Shown here piece by piece: positions 1 through 6,308 of a DNA stretch of 8,073 nt. This DNA comes from JAVXAG01 sp036660615 (lineage in GTDB: Bacteria; Bacillota; Clostridia; Peptostreptococcales; Anaerovoracaceae): NCBI GenBank assembly GCA_036660615.1, contig JAVXAG010000087.1, forward strand, positions 1 through 8,073, read 5' to 3'. The translations under genes were made by a program, and so were the position numbers. The notes below the pieces were generated by a model. The model saw only the letters and a program-made list of their open reading frames with translations. It was not told where the DNA came from and searched no databases. The number at the start of each line of letters is the position of its first letter. Position 1 is the stretch's first letter.

Positions 1-53
1 TCTCGCATTTATCTGGGTGGCAATACTCCCTTGCTGTTTGCGACAGCTTATCT

Positions 54-82
54 ATAATACTATTATTTGACCCATCTGTCAA
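54..82 (-). promoter_or_regulatory. Sigma-A promoter reading out of the left edge
   Basis: On the minus strand a perfect -35 box TTGACA (77-82) is followed by a 17-nt spacer and a -10 box TATTAT (54-59). This is a near-ideal housekeeping promoter. Transcription would start near position 47 and run leftward out of the window, so the gene it serves is not visible. The early transcript contains a small hairpin (33-47, GCTGT/ACAGC). The promoter lies downstream of the MFS gene, so it belongs to the next gene and not to the permease. Confidence 0.7.
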
Positions 83-146
83 TAGAAAATTTCATCTTTT
101 TTTCATCTTTTTTCTACCATAGTTTTGTTCCCTATTTACACCCATA

Positions 147-1307
147 TTATCTACTGTCTTCCCCTTTGAAAGGCTTATGCAATCCAAACATCACATACAG
201 TAGCAATCCTATTATATTCAGTATTGCAAAGAAACCGTAAGCACCTCTTACTCCAACATAGTCCATTAATATGCCACCGACAAAGTTGCAGAGCATTGGC
301 CCTCCACTAGAACTTATTGCATAGAATGCAGAAATGGTTATTCCAATCAGCTTCGTATCAACCACCTGCGATATATACTTTACATATTCCACCAGTATTA
401 TTCCATTTACAATACCTTGCAGAAAGAATGTAACAAGCAATGCAGTGTAACTTGGTCCTGTGGCGTACCAAGCAAATCTCAATGCGGATATTACCATTGA
501 TGCGGCAATAAGCCTTTGTGGTGTAATCTTATCTGCCACTTTGGGAACGATTGCCATAAATGGAGCTTCGCTTCCTGCCATTAATAGAAATGCCAGACCG
601 ATTCCTGCAACAGTACCACCACCGTCTTTGAATAGAAACCCGAAATACGTATTGTTAGCTACGTTTGTCCCAAATATGAATATCCCACATATTATTAGTT
701 CAATCGCTTTTCTTTCCTTGAATAACTGAGAGAACTTTACTTTTTCTACTTTTGTGTCAACTTTATCCTCTGGTACATATGGTTTTCTCTTGTTTAAAGA
801 CATTGCCATAAAGCCACCAATAACAAATGCCACTGCATACATTGCAAAGATATTATTCAGCCCCGCTGCTTCCCCAACCTTTCCTGCCATGAAAACCGCC
901 AATGCATATCCGATAGATCCCCATAGCCTAATTGAAGAAAACTTCTCATTATCCTCAAGAACCATAGCATCAGTTAAGCTCATTACTGGCCCCTGAAAGA
1001 AATACATTACACTATACATAATAGTAAACAATGCAAAGGTCATTATGTGAGAACAAATAATAGCCATAACCCCTGCCATAATACATAGTAGGAAAATGAC
1101 TTTTCTTCTATCTTTGCTATTTGAATACTTCTTGCCCCAAAAAGTGGCTGCAAAAATGGATACCGCCGTACCTATTGATGTGATTGCTCCGATTTGTGTA
1201 CCGGAAAAACCAAGTTGGTTTAAATATTGTCCTATCAATGGACAGATTATCCCAATAGGTGCATATGTGAAAAGAAACATTCCTTTGTATTTATAATTAT
1301 TTTTCAT
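147..1307 (-). CDS. MFS transporter, MFS_1-like/nucleoside-symporter-like
   Basis: This 386-residue membrane protein has the hydrophobic pattern of a 12-helix major facilitator permease. The first helix carries the YAPIGIICPLIGQYLNQLG segment (residues 15-33). The segment RLWGSIGYA (127-135) matches the conserved motif of the LacY/NupG/HcaT-like MFS_1 subfamily, and a charged central loop (about 172-200) separates the two six-helix halves. This subfamily usually imports small organic solutes such as sugars, nucleosides or aromatic acids by proton symport. The substrate cannot be read from the sequence. The ATG at 1307 is preceded by only a modest AGGA placed close to the start. The next internal ATG (codon 10) has no better site, so the long form is kept. 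The gene diverges from the DUF421 operon and appears monocistronic; no clear terminator hairpin follows it. Confidence 0.85.
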   Translation of the reverse strand: MKNNYKYKGMFLFTYAPIGIICPLIGQYLNQLGFSGTQIGAITSIGTAVSIFAATFWGKKYSNSKDRRKVIFLLCIMAGVMAIICSHIMTFALFTIMYSVMYFFQGPVMSLTDAMVLEDNEKFSSIRLWGSIGYALAVFMAGKVGEAAGLNNIFAMYAVAFVIGGFMAMSLNKRKPYVPEDKVDTKVEKVKFSQLFKERKAIELIICGIFIFGTNVANNTYFGFLFKDGGGTVAGIGLAFLLMAGSEAPFMAIVPKVADKITPQRLIAASMVISALRFAWYATGPSYTALLVTFFLQGIVNGIILVEYVKYISQVVDTKLIGITISAFYAISSSGGPMLCNFVGGILMDYVGVRGAYGFFAILNIIGLLLYVMFGLHKPFKGEDSR

Positions 1308-1325
1308 AGTTCCTGCTTTCTCTTT

Positions 1326-1353
1326 ATAATAAAGTCTAGTATATCAAAGTCAA
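1326..1353 (-). promoter_or_regulatory. Promoter of the MFS gene
   Basis: On the minus strand TTGACT (1348-1353) is followed by a 16-nt spacer and TATTAT (1326-1331). It would give a very short leader of about 12 nt before the MFS start codon at 1307, which agrees with the compact, weak ribosome binding site there. I see no equally good plus-strand promoter for the divergent DUF421 operon in the 98-bp gap. Confidence 0.55.
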
Positions 1354-1405
1354 AAATAGTACACAATAGGTAATAAGAAATTTATATGTATTATGGAGGC
1401 AAATT

Positions 1406-2113
1406 TTGATTATTGTTTGTGTAAGAACGTTCATATTGTATTTGGTCGTTCTATTTTCTATTAGAGTTATGGGGAAATCCGAGTTGTCCAAAATGTCACC
1501 ATTCCAAATGGTTGTGCTTTTTATGATTGCAGAGTTGGCCTCAATTCCTATTGACTCTACTACCGCTTCCCTTATTAATGGTGTTGTAGCAATACTTACT
1601 CTACTGGTTTTGCAGGTAGGGTTATCTTATTTTTCTCTAAAAAACGAAAAGTTCAAGGATTTGATAAATGGTCGTCCTAGTATATTAATTGAAGCTGGTA
1701 ACCTTAATATAAAAGAGCTTGCTCGTCTTCGAATCAATATCAATGATCTTGCCGAGCAGTTAAGGCTTGCCAACTGTTCCTGTATTTCTGATGTTGAGTA
1801 TGCCATTATGGAATCAAATGGCGATCTTTCTGTTATCCAAAAGGCAGATAAGAAACCTTTGACTCGTGCTGACATGGGAATAGTCCCCAACGAAGAATTC
1901 CTACCCCTTATAGTAATAAGTGATGGTTATCTATATGAAAAGAACTTAAAGCTAAGTGGCCTTGACAAAGAAGCATTAAAGATGAGAATCAATGCGTGCG
2001 GTATAGCTACCATTGAAGAAGTCTTTCTGGCTTTTACTGATGATAATCAAAAGCTCCATATTTATGGCACTCCACCAAAGGGCTACTCTTTTTCGCAGGA
2101 GGTAACTATATGA
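1406..2113 (+). CDS. DUF421 (YetF/YcaP-family) membrane protein
   Basis: This 235-residue protein has about three N-terminal membrane helices (roughly 3-20, 33-50 and 55-75) and a soluble C-terminal region. It shows the family hallmarks: RVMGK (20-24), SPFQMVVLFMIAELASIP (31-48), GRPSILIEAG (89-98), the DLAEQLR helix (114-120) and VEYAIMESNGDLSV (130-143). DUF421 proteins such as Bacillus YetF, and relatives linked to spore resistance, are widespread but biochemically poorly understood. No activity is assigned here. The start is a TTG at 1406, chosen because GGAGG (1395-1399) lies six bases upstream. The ATG inside that ribosome binding site (1393) is out of frame. The stop codon overlaps the next start as ATGA, so the two proteins are translationally coupled and probably act together. 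Confidence 0.9.
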   Translation: MIIVCVRTFILYLVVLFSIRVMGKSELSKMSPFQMVVLFMIAELASIPIDSTTASLINGVVAILTLLVLQVGLSYFSLKNEKFKDLINGRPSILIEAGNLNIKELARLRININDLAEQLRLANCSCISDVEYAIMESNGDLSVIQKADKKPLTRADMGIVPNEEFLPLIVISDGYLYEKNLKLSGLDKEALKMRINACGIATIEEVFLAFTDDNQKLHIYGTPPKGYSFSQEVTI

Positions 2114-2493
2114 GGTCATTAATTATATCTGTATTGTCCCTCAGTATTTTGATAACCATATGGTGCGTGTTTTATAACTACTCTGATGACTACCTCCATT
2201 CTACTGTAAATGACATCGACAACAGTGTTATGATTCATGTAGAAGATAAACAATGGAAGAAGGCTAGCAAGGAAATCAACAATATGGAAAAGGGCTGGCA
2301 TAAGTATAAACGAACTGCATCTTTTTTCCTTGATACAGAATCATTAAATGAAACAGATTATTCTTTTGCAAAATGTAATAAGTATATAAAGGCAAAAGAT
2401 GTTTCTAACAGCGCTGGCGAGGTTAATTGCCTTAAGGAACAATTGTTGTTTCTCCATAAAAATGAAAGTTTGATTTGGAGCAATATTTTTTAA
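2110..2493 (+). CDS. DUF4363 family protein
   Basis: This 127-residue protein has one N-terminal membrane anchor (about residues 4-22) without a lipobox, so it is probably held in the membrane with the rest outside. The remainder is predicted largely helical and charged, with the W-and-K-rich pattern QWKKASKEINNMEKGWHKYK (48-67) and a C-terminal leucine-rich helix ending in NIF, which resembles DUF4363. Its function is unknown. It starts with ATG inside the upstream gene's stop (ATGA overlap) and has its own strong AGGAGGT (2097-2103) six bases upstream. Being coupled to a DUF421 gene suggests a partner or accessory subunit. The domain call rests on recognition of pattern and neighbourhood, not on an alignment. 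Confidence 0.75.
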   Translation: MRSLIISVLSLSILITIWCVFYNYSDDYLHSTVNDIDNSVMIHVEDKQWKKASKEINNMEKGWHKYKRTASFFLDTESLNETDYSFAKCNKYIKAKDVSNSAGEVNCLKEQLLFLHKNESLIWSNIF

Positions 2494-2502
2494 ATCAATA
2501 TA

Positions 2503-2531
2503 TTGCATTATCAAAAGCACTATGCTATCAT
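2503..2531 (+). promoter_or_regulatory. Promoter of the folT riboswitch transcript
   Basis: TTGCAT (2503-2508), a 17-nt spacer and TATCAT (2526-2531) form a good sigma-A promoter. The predicted transcription start, about seven bases past the -10 box near 2538, falls exactly at the first stem of the riboswitch. This supports both calls and makes folT independent of the DUF421 operon. Confidence 0.7.
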
Positions 2532-2536
2532 ACCCC

Positions 2537-2630
2537 TAGTAGAGTAAATATTGTGCGTGAAGTGTCATAAGATGGGATGTTGCTTATGAACGAAGGCTTT
2601 GGCTGCGGTACAATGTTGCGTCCACTACTA
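2537..2630 (+). ncRNA. Tetrahydrofolate (THF) riboswitch
   Basis: The segment matches the THF aptamer in primary motifs and fold. P1 pairs TAGTAG (2537-2542) with CTACTA (2625-2630). P2 pairs ATTGT (2550-2554) with ACAAT (2610-2614) and continues through GCG/GC. P3 pairs TCATAA (2565-2570) with TTATGA (2584-2589). The conserved strings GAAGTG, ATGGGATGT and CGAAGG are present. The long-range pseudoknot is also possible: GGATGT (2575-2580) in loop 3 pairs fully with GCGTCC (2618-2623), allowing G-U pairs. THF riboswitches sense reduced folates and typically repress folate uptake or synthesis genes; the next gene is folT, as expected. Confidence 0.92.
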
Positions 2631-2652
2631 CATTAAAGGAATATGGGAAGAC

Positions 2653-2692
2653 TCTTTCCACCTTGGTGTAGTTACACTAAAGATGAAAGGAG
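2653..2692 (+). promoter_or_regulatory. folT ribosome binding site with possible sequestering stem
   Basis: The folT ribosome binding site AAAGGAG (2686-2692) lies seven bases before the ATG at 2700. An upstream pyrimidine stretch, TCTTTC (2653-2658), can pair with GAAAGG (2685-2690) and hide it. The intervening GTAGT (2668-2672) can instead pair with ACTAC (2624-2628) of the aptamer's P1 strand. No U-tract terminator is present, so translational control fits better than attenuation. The exact switching pairs are inference. Confidence 0.5.
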
Positions 2693-2699
2693 TTTTTTT

Positions 2700-3230
2700 A
2701 TGGACAGAAGTTCAAAAACTACGAAGCTAATCACTATAGCCTTTTTCATCGCCATAGAAATAGTATTGACAAGATACCTATCTATTAATACTGCATTCTT
2801 GCGAATTGGATTTGGTTTTCTACCAGTTGCCATGCTAGGCATTATGTACGGCCCACTTTGGGCTGGAGCTGCATATGCCATTGGTGATGTCCTTGGAATG
2901 TTAATCTTCCCTACTGGAGGAGGATATTTCCCTGGGTTTACACTTACAGCCTTTTTAACTGGTGCTGTATTCGGATTAGTACTTCACAAGAGACAAATCA
3001 CATACAAACGAACATTACTAGCCAGTATGATTGTAGTCTTATGCTTAAACTTATGCCTGGATACATTCTGGCTAACCATTCTTATGGGTCAAGGCTATCT
3101 AGCCATGCTCCCTATGAGATTAGTAAAATGCGTTTTTTCAATCCCAGTACAAACTATTCTTATTCCACTAATTTGGAATCAAGTATTTAAAAAAGCAATT
3201 CAAAATACACAAAAAGCCGACTTAATGTAG
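2700..3230 (+). CDS. folT: Folate ECF transporter S component FolT
   Basis: This 176-residue protein has about six membrane helices. It matches the substrate-binding (S) subunit of folate energy-coupling-factor transporters, with the signature LRIGFGFLPVAMLGIMYGP (34-52), the D63 region (GDVLG) and PTGGGYFPGFTLTAFLTG (71-88). FolT binds folates at the outer face and needs the shared EcfA-EcfA'-EcfT energising module, which is not in this window. The start at 2700 is supported by AAAGGAG seven bases upstream. An in-frame ATG at 2643 would add 19 residues but has no ribosome binding site and lies in the riboswitch leader. The stop codon sits inside the terminator stem. The THF riboswitch directly upstream confirms the folate assignment. 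Confidence 0.93.
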   Translation: MDRSSKTTKLITIAFFIAIEIVLTRYLSINTAFLRIGFGFLPVAMLGIMYGPLWAGAAYAIGDVLGMLIFPTGGGYFPGFTLTAFLTGAVFGLVLHKRQITYKRTLLASMIVVLCLNLCLDTFWLTILMGQGYLAMLPMRLVKCVFSIPVQTILIPLIWNQVFKKAIQNTQKADLM

Positions 3231-3244
3231 TCGGCTCTTTTATT
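3213..3244 (+). terminator. Bidirectional terminator between folT and rqcP
   Basis: A perfect 8-bp stem, AGCCGACT (3215-3222) and AGTCGGCT (3229-3236), has a 6-nt loop. It is followed by CTTTTATT on the plus strand and, read from the other side, by a T-run from the A-stretch at 3211-3215. It ends folT rightward and rqcP leftward, as expected between convergent genes. The folT stop codon lies within it. Confidence 0.85.
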
Positions 3245-3482
3245 GGATTATTTCATACATTCCTACAGCATCTTCTTTTTTACAAGATTCGCTTAGGTTC
3301 AAAACTTTTACTGACAGGGAGCTGTTACCAAATTCTATTTTGATTATATCTCCTATCTTTACATCTACGCCTGCTTTTGCTACTTTGTCATTAACGGATA
3401 CACGTTCCTGATCACAAGCATCTTTAGCAACGCTTCTTCTTTTTATCAATCTTGAGTTCTTCAAGAATTTGTCTATTCTCAT
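3240..3482 (-). CDS. rqcP: RqcP (YabO), S4-domain ribosome quality control factor
   Basis: This 80-residue protein is essentially one S4 RNA-binding domain. It opens MRIDKFLKNSRLIKRR with the basic helix (R11-R16) typical of Hsp15/YabO, and ends with the KKEDAVGMYEII tail seen in RqcP. In Bacillus, RqcP binds stalled 50S subunits with RqcH and promotes poly-alanine tailing of incomplete nascent chains. The start at 3482 is preferred over an in-frame ATG at 3521: AGAGG (3488-3492) lies correctly upstream of 3482, the protein then begins exactly where the family begins, and the longer form would start inside the hup terminator hairpin. It sits after mazG and hup, matching the usual mazG-yabO linkage. 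The customary yabP and yabQ do not follow. Confidence 0.9.
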   Translation of the reverse strand: MRIDKFLKNSRLIKRRSVAKDACDQERVSVNDKVAKAGVDVKIGDIIKIEFGNSSLSVKVLNLSESCKKEDAVGMYEIIQ

Positions 3483-3501
3483 ATATACCTCTTTTGTGTT
3501 A

Positions 3502-3533
3502 GAAAAAAAAGAGGGCAACAACTCGTTGCCCCT
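3502..3533 (-). terminator. Intrinsic terminator after hup
   Basis: On the minus strand GGGCAAC (3525-3531) pairs with GTTGCCC (3513-3519) across a 5-nt loop. It is followed by TC and an eight-T run (3502-3509). It sits 10 bases after the hup stop and only about 20 bases before the rqcP start codon, so it should end or strongly reduce transcription entering rqcP. The plus strand also shows a T-run after the hairpin, but no plus-strand gene ends here. Confidence 0.85.
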
Positions 3534-3540
3534 AGTTTTT

Positions 3541-3819
3541 TTATTTGTTTACTGCATCTTTAAGAGCTTTTCCTGCTTTGAATACAGGAGCTTTTGATGC
3601 TGCAATTTGGATAATTTCTTCTGGTTGTCTAGGATTTCTTCCTTGTCTTGCTTTTCTTTCGCGTGTTTCGAAAGTACCAAATCCGATAAGTTGTACTTTT
3701 TCACCTTTTACAAGGGATTCTTCAACACTTGCAAGGAATGCGTTAATAGCAACCTCTGCGTCTTTTTTTGTGAAACTTGTTTTCTCTGCTACTGCAGCAA
3801 CTAACTCAGCCTTATTCAT
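3541..3819 (-). CDS. hup: HU family DNA-binding protein
   Basis: This 92-residue protein is a standard bacterial HU. It opens MNKAELVAAVAEKTSFTKKDAE (helix-turn-helix, 1-22), has the VQLIGFGTFETRER core (42-55), the arm RQGRNP with the DNA-intercalating proline P63, and the ending FKAGKALKDAVNK. The DNA arm is one or two residues longer than in Bacillus HU (RQPEEIIQIAASK). HU bends and coats DNA as a dimer and organises the nucleoid. The ATG at 3819 has a perfect AAGGAGG (3827-3833). The gene follows mazG after 49 bases with no visible promoter in the gap, and is followed by a strong terminator. Confidence 0.97.
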   Translation of the reverse strand: MNKAELVAAVAEKTSFTKKDAEVAINAFLASVEESLVKGEKVQLIGFGTFETRERKARQGRNPRQPEEIIQIAASKAPVFKAGKALKDAVNK

Positions 3820-3868
3820 TATAAATCCTCCTTAAATAATACCTATAAGTACCTAAAACTTATACTAC

Positions 3869-4675
3869 TTATTTTTTTGCTTCATTCCAAAGCTTGTCCA
3901 TTTCATCAAGCGTCATATCTTGAATGGATACACCTCTCTCAATAGCTTTATCTTCTATATAAGCAAATCTTTTGATAAACTTAACCGAAGTGCTATTCAG
4001 AGCTTCTTCTGGATTAATATCTAGAAATCTAGAAACATTAACCACAGAAAAAAGTAAATCTCCTAGTTCTTCCGTCATTCCTGCTCTGTCACCTTTTCTA
4101 TAAGCGTCAATCAATTCTTCTGATTCCTCATTCACTTTAGAAAAAGCTTCGTTGACATCATCCCAATCAAATCCTACTACTGCAGCCCGTTTCTGAATCT
4201 TATAACTTCTAGTCAATGCTGGCAATGCAAGTGGGACTTTTTTAAGTCTATCAGTATATGTCGTCGAACATTGTTCTTTACTTTTCATATTTTCCCATTT
4301 TTCAAGGGCTTTGTCAATAGTTTTAACGTTTTCTTCTAAAAAAATATGTGGATGTCTGCGTATCATCTTCTCACATTCATCATTTATGACTCCTTTTATG
4401 TCAAATAGTTCCTTTTCTTCCCCTAATATTCCATGAAATACAACTTGTAACAATACATCGCCCAATTCTTCCTTTAGGTTTTCGTAGTCATTTTTTTGAA
4501 TTGCGTCTACAACTTCATAGGCTTCTTCTGTCATACAAGCTGTCAAAGTCTGGTGAGTTTGAACTTTGTCCCAAGGGCATTCCTGTCTCAAGACTCCTAC
4601 TATTTCTATAAGACGTCTTAATGCTTCCTCTTCAGTTTCTTTTGTGTCATATAATTTTTCATATTCTTTCTTCAA
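3869..4675 (-). CDS. mazG: Nucleoside triphosphate pyrophosphohydrolase MazG
   Basis: This 268-residue protein has two tandem all-alpha MazG domains. The N-terminal one shows LRQECPWDKVQTHQTL (29-44), EEAYE (50-54), EELGD (69-73) and IRRHPHIF (105-112). The C-terminal one shows EESEE (183-187) and EELGD (202-206). These acidic EExxE...ExxD motifs bind magnesium and hydrolyse (d)NTPs to NMP plus pyrophosphate, clearing damaged or excess nucleotides. The length matches E. coli MazG. The N-terminal methylase-like domain of Bacillus YabN is missing. Translation starts at TTG (4675), the only plausible start: an in-frame stop (TAG) lies three codons upstream and no in-frame ATG lies nearby. A weak AGGG overlapping the end of the flippase gene, 11 bases upstream, suggests coupled translation. 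Confidence 0.94.
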   Translation of the reverse strand: MKKEYEKLYDTKETEEEALRRLIEIVGVLRQECPWDKVQTHQTLTACMTEEAYEVVDAIQKNDYENLKEELGDVLLQVVFHGILGEEKELFDIKGVINDECEKMIRRHPHIFLEENVKTIDKALEKWENMKSKEQCSTTYTDRLKKVPLALPALTRSYKIQKRAAVVGFDWDDVNEAFSKVNEESEELIDAYRKGDRAGMTEELGDLLFSVVNVSRFLDINPEEALNSTSVKFIKRFAYIEDKAIERGVSIQDMTLDEMDKLWNEAKK

Positions 4676-4686
4676 TGTATTCTACC

Positions 4687-6291
4687 CTATTTCATAAATT
4701 TATTTACAATTTTCCAAAGTTTTGCTCCACCTGGTACCAAAAGAAGTTCTTCTTTTGAAATGGCTTTGATTTTAAATATCATAATTCCATAGACTACTAC
4801 TCCAACTAATATTCCTACTAATGTGGCAATACTGTTTCCGGCAAGTCCCAATAATACTCTATGTGTAGCAAAAACCACTACTGCCATAACCAATGAGGCT
4901 ATGCATGGCTTTACATAAGTCAAATTAAATTCTACTGTTGTATCTGTGTATTTTCTTATTGCTCTTTCGTTGAGGACAAGGGTAATGATATAAGCTACCA
5001 TTGTGCCAATTGCGGCGCCTCTAACATTAATAGCCACTACTCCAACTAGCAAATATGTCACTACAACTTTTATTGCAGCTCCAATAGCCAAATTCTTCAC
5101 AGGAATGGTTTGTTTCCCTATAGCTTGCAATATACCCGTTGTTGTTTGGGATATTGCCAGGAACACAACGCTTATTGCCATAATCATCAATGTTGGTGCC
5201 GCTGCAATAGCGCTTGCCTTTTGAAGTGGATATAACAAAATAAGTATTGGCTCAGCTAAGGTAAATATTCCAAATGCACAAGGAAATGCCATTATCATAG
5301 TTGTTCTAAGTCCAAGGTTTATATTTTCATGAACTTTGCTCATATCTTTTGTCCTAAAGAATCCCGAAATAGCAGGAACCAAACTTATAGCCACCGCTTG
5401 TGTAAATACCTGTGGAAATGCAATTAGTGAGTTACAATACGCACTATATTGGCTATATAAGCTTTTAGCCTCTTCATATGTCCATCCTGTCGCCTGAAGT
5501 CTATTTATTATTATTCCTGTATCGATAGTCGTCATAATTGGCATTATTTCAGCCCCAATAATTATAGGTACTGCAATGACTATTATTCTTTTTAAAATGC
5601 TAATCGTATCCTCGACGTCCTGATTATGCATGGATATTTTTTTATGAATTATGTTTCTATTTAGCAAATAGATCATTACTATTATGCCAAGTCCCGCCAT
5701 TGCTCCTGCCGACGCTCCAAAGGTTGCTCCCGCTGCTGCTTGTTCCAGTCCTTTATCAATTAAGAAAAATGACAATGAAAGTCCAACAATAACACGAGTT
5801 CCCTGTTCAAGTATCTCCGATATGGCTGTTGGGTTCATATTCTGTCTGCCCTGAAAGTACCCTCTAAAGGCTGAAAACATTGGCACTAGGAAAAGTGCTG
5901 GTGCTATGGCTTTTAACGATAAGGCGGCCTCTGGGATGCCTACAAACTCTGCAATGACACTTGCCCCAAAATAACAGGCAAGAAATGATACTAACCCGAT
6001 GAAAAACAGTAGTCCAAATGACACGATAAATACCTTATGTGCTGCCTTGTGATTTCCTATTGCAATTCTTTCTGATACTAATTTTGATATAGCTACAGGA
6101 ATACCTGCAGTTGCCAACACCAAAAACACACCATAGACAGCATATGATACTCCATAGTATGCCATACCGTCATCCCCTAGCAAGTTTGTTAATGGTATTC
6201 TAAATACTGCTCCAAGCAGTTTTATTACTACGCCAGCAATAGCCAGTATTGCTGCGCCCTTTACAAATTTATTTCCCTTTTCTTCTGACAT
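4687..6291 (-). CDS. SpoVB/YabM/YtgP-family lipid-linked precursor flippase (MOP superfamily)
   Basis: This 534-residue polytopic protein has about 14 predicted membrane helices. It begins with the family N-terminus FVKGAAILAIAGVVIKLLGA (9-28) and has YYGVSYAVYGVFLVLATAGI (45-64) followed by PVAISKLVSE, and FRGYFQGRQNMNPTAISE. These are features of polysaccharide-biosynthesis/SpoVB proteins of the MOP superfamily, which also contains MurJ and MATE transporters. Members flip undecaprenyl-linked sugars such as lipid II across the membrane. In Bacillus the neighbour of mazG (yabN) is yabM, so by position this is the YabM equivalent; sequence alone does not separate YabM, SpoVB and YtgP/MurJ roles. 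The start at 6291 has AAGGGG a few bases upstream. It lies 17 bases after mtaD and 11 before mazG, so it is in one operon with both. Confidence 0.88.
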   Translation of the reverse strand: MSEEKGNKFVKGAAILAIAGVVIKLLGAVFRIPLTNLLGDDGMAYYGVSYAVYGVFLVLATAGIPVAISKLVSERIAIGNHKAAHKVFIVSFGLLFFIGLVSFLACYFGASVIAEFVGIPEAALSLKAIAPALFLVPMFSAFRGYFQGRQNMNPTAISEILEQGTRVIVGLSLSFFLIDKGLEQAAAGATFGASAGAMAGLGIIVMIYLLNRNIIHKKISMHNQDVEDTISILKRIIVIAVPIIIGAEIMPIMTTIDTGIIINRLQATGWTYEEAKSLYSQYSAYCNSLIAFPQVFTQAVAISLVPAISGFFRTKDMSKVHENINLGLRTTMIMAFPCAFGIFTLAEPILILLYPLQKASAIAAAPTLMIMAISVVFLAISQTTTGILQAIGKQTIPVKNLAIGAAIKVVVTYLLVGVVAINVRGAAIGTMVAYIITLVLNERAIRKYTDTTVEFNLTYVKPCIASLVMAVVVFATHRVLLGLAGNSIATLVGILVGVVVYGIMIFKIKAISKEELLLVPGGAKLWKIVNKFMK

Positions 6292-6308
6292 TATTTCCCC
6301 TTTTTCTT

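Noticed and set aside
91..120. T-rich tract after the MFS gene as its terminator
   Set aside because: The tract reads as A-rich on the MFS coding strand and no GC-rich hairpin precedes a T-run in that direction.
2643..2699. An in-frame ATG 19 codons upstream of the chosen folT start
   Set aside because: It has no ribosome binding site, lies in the riboswitch expression region, and would add residues not typical of FolT. AAAGGAG fits the ATG at 2700.
3483..3521. Longer rqcP starting at ATG 3521
   Set aside because: The extra 13 codons overlap the hup terminator hairpin and its T-run. The family N-terminus MRIDKFL and a good ribosome binding site mark 3482.
3844..3864. TATAAGT/ACTTATA hairpin between mazG and hup as a terminator
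   Set aside because: The stem is short and AT-rich with no T-run. It is unlikely to stop transcription.
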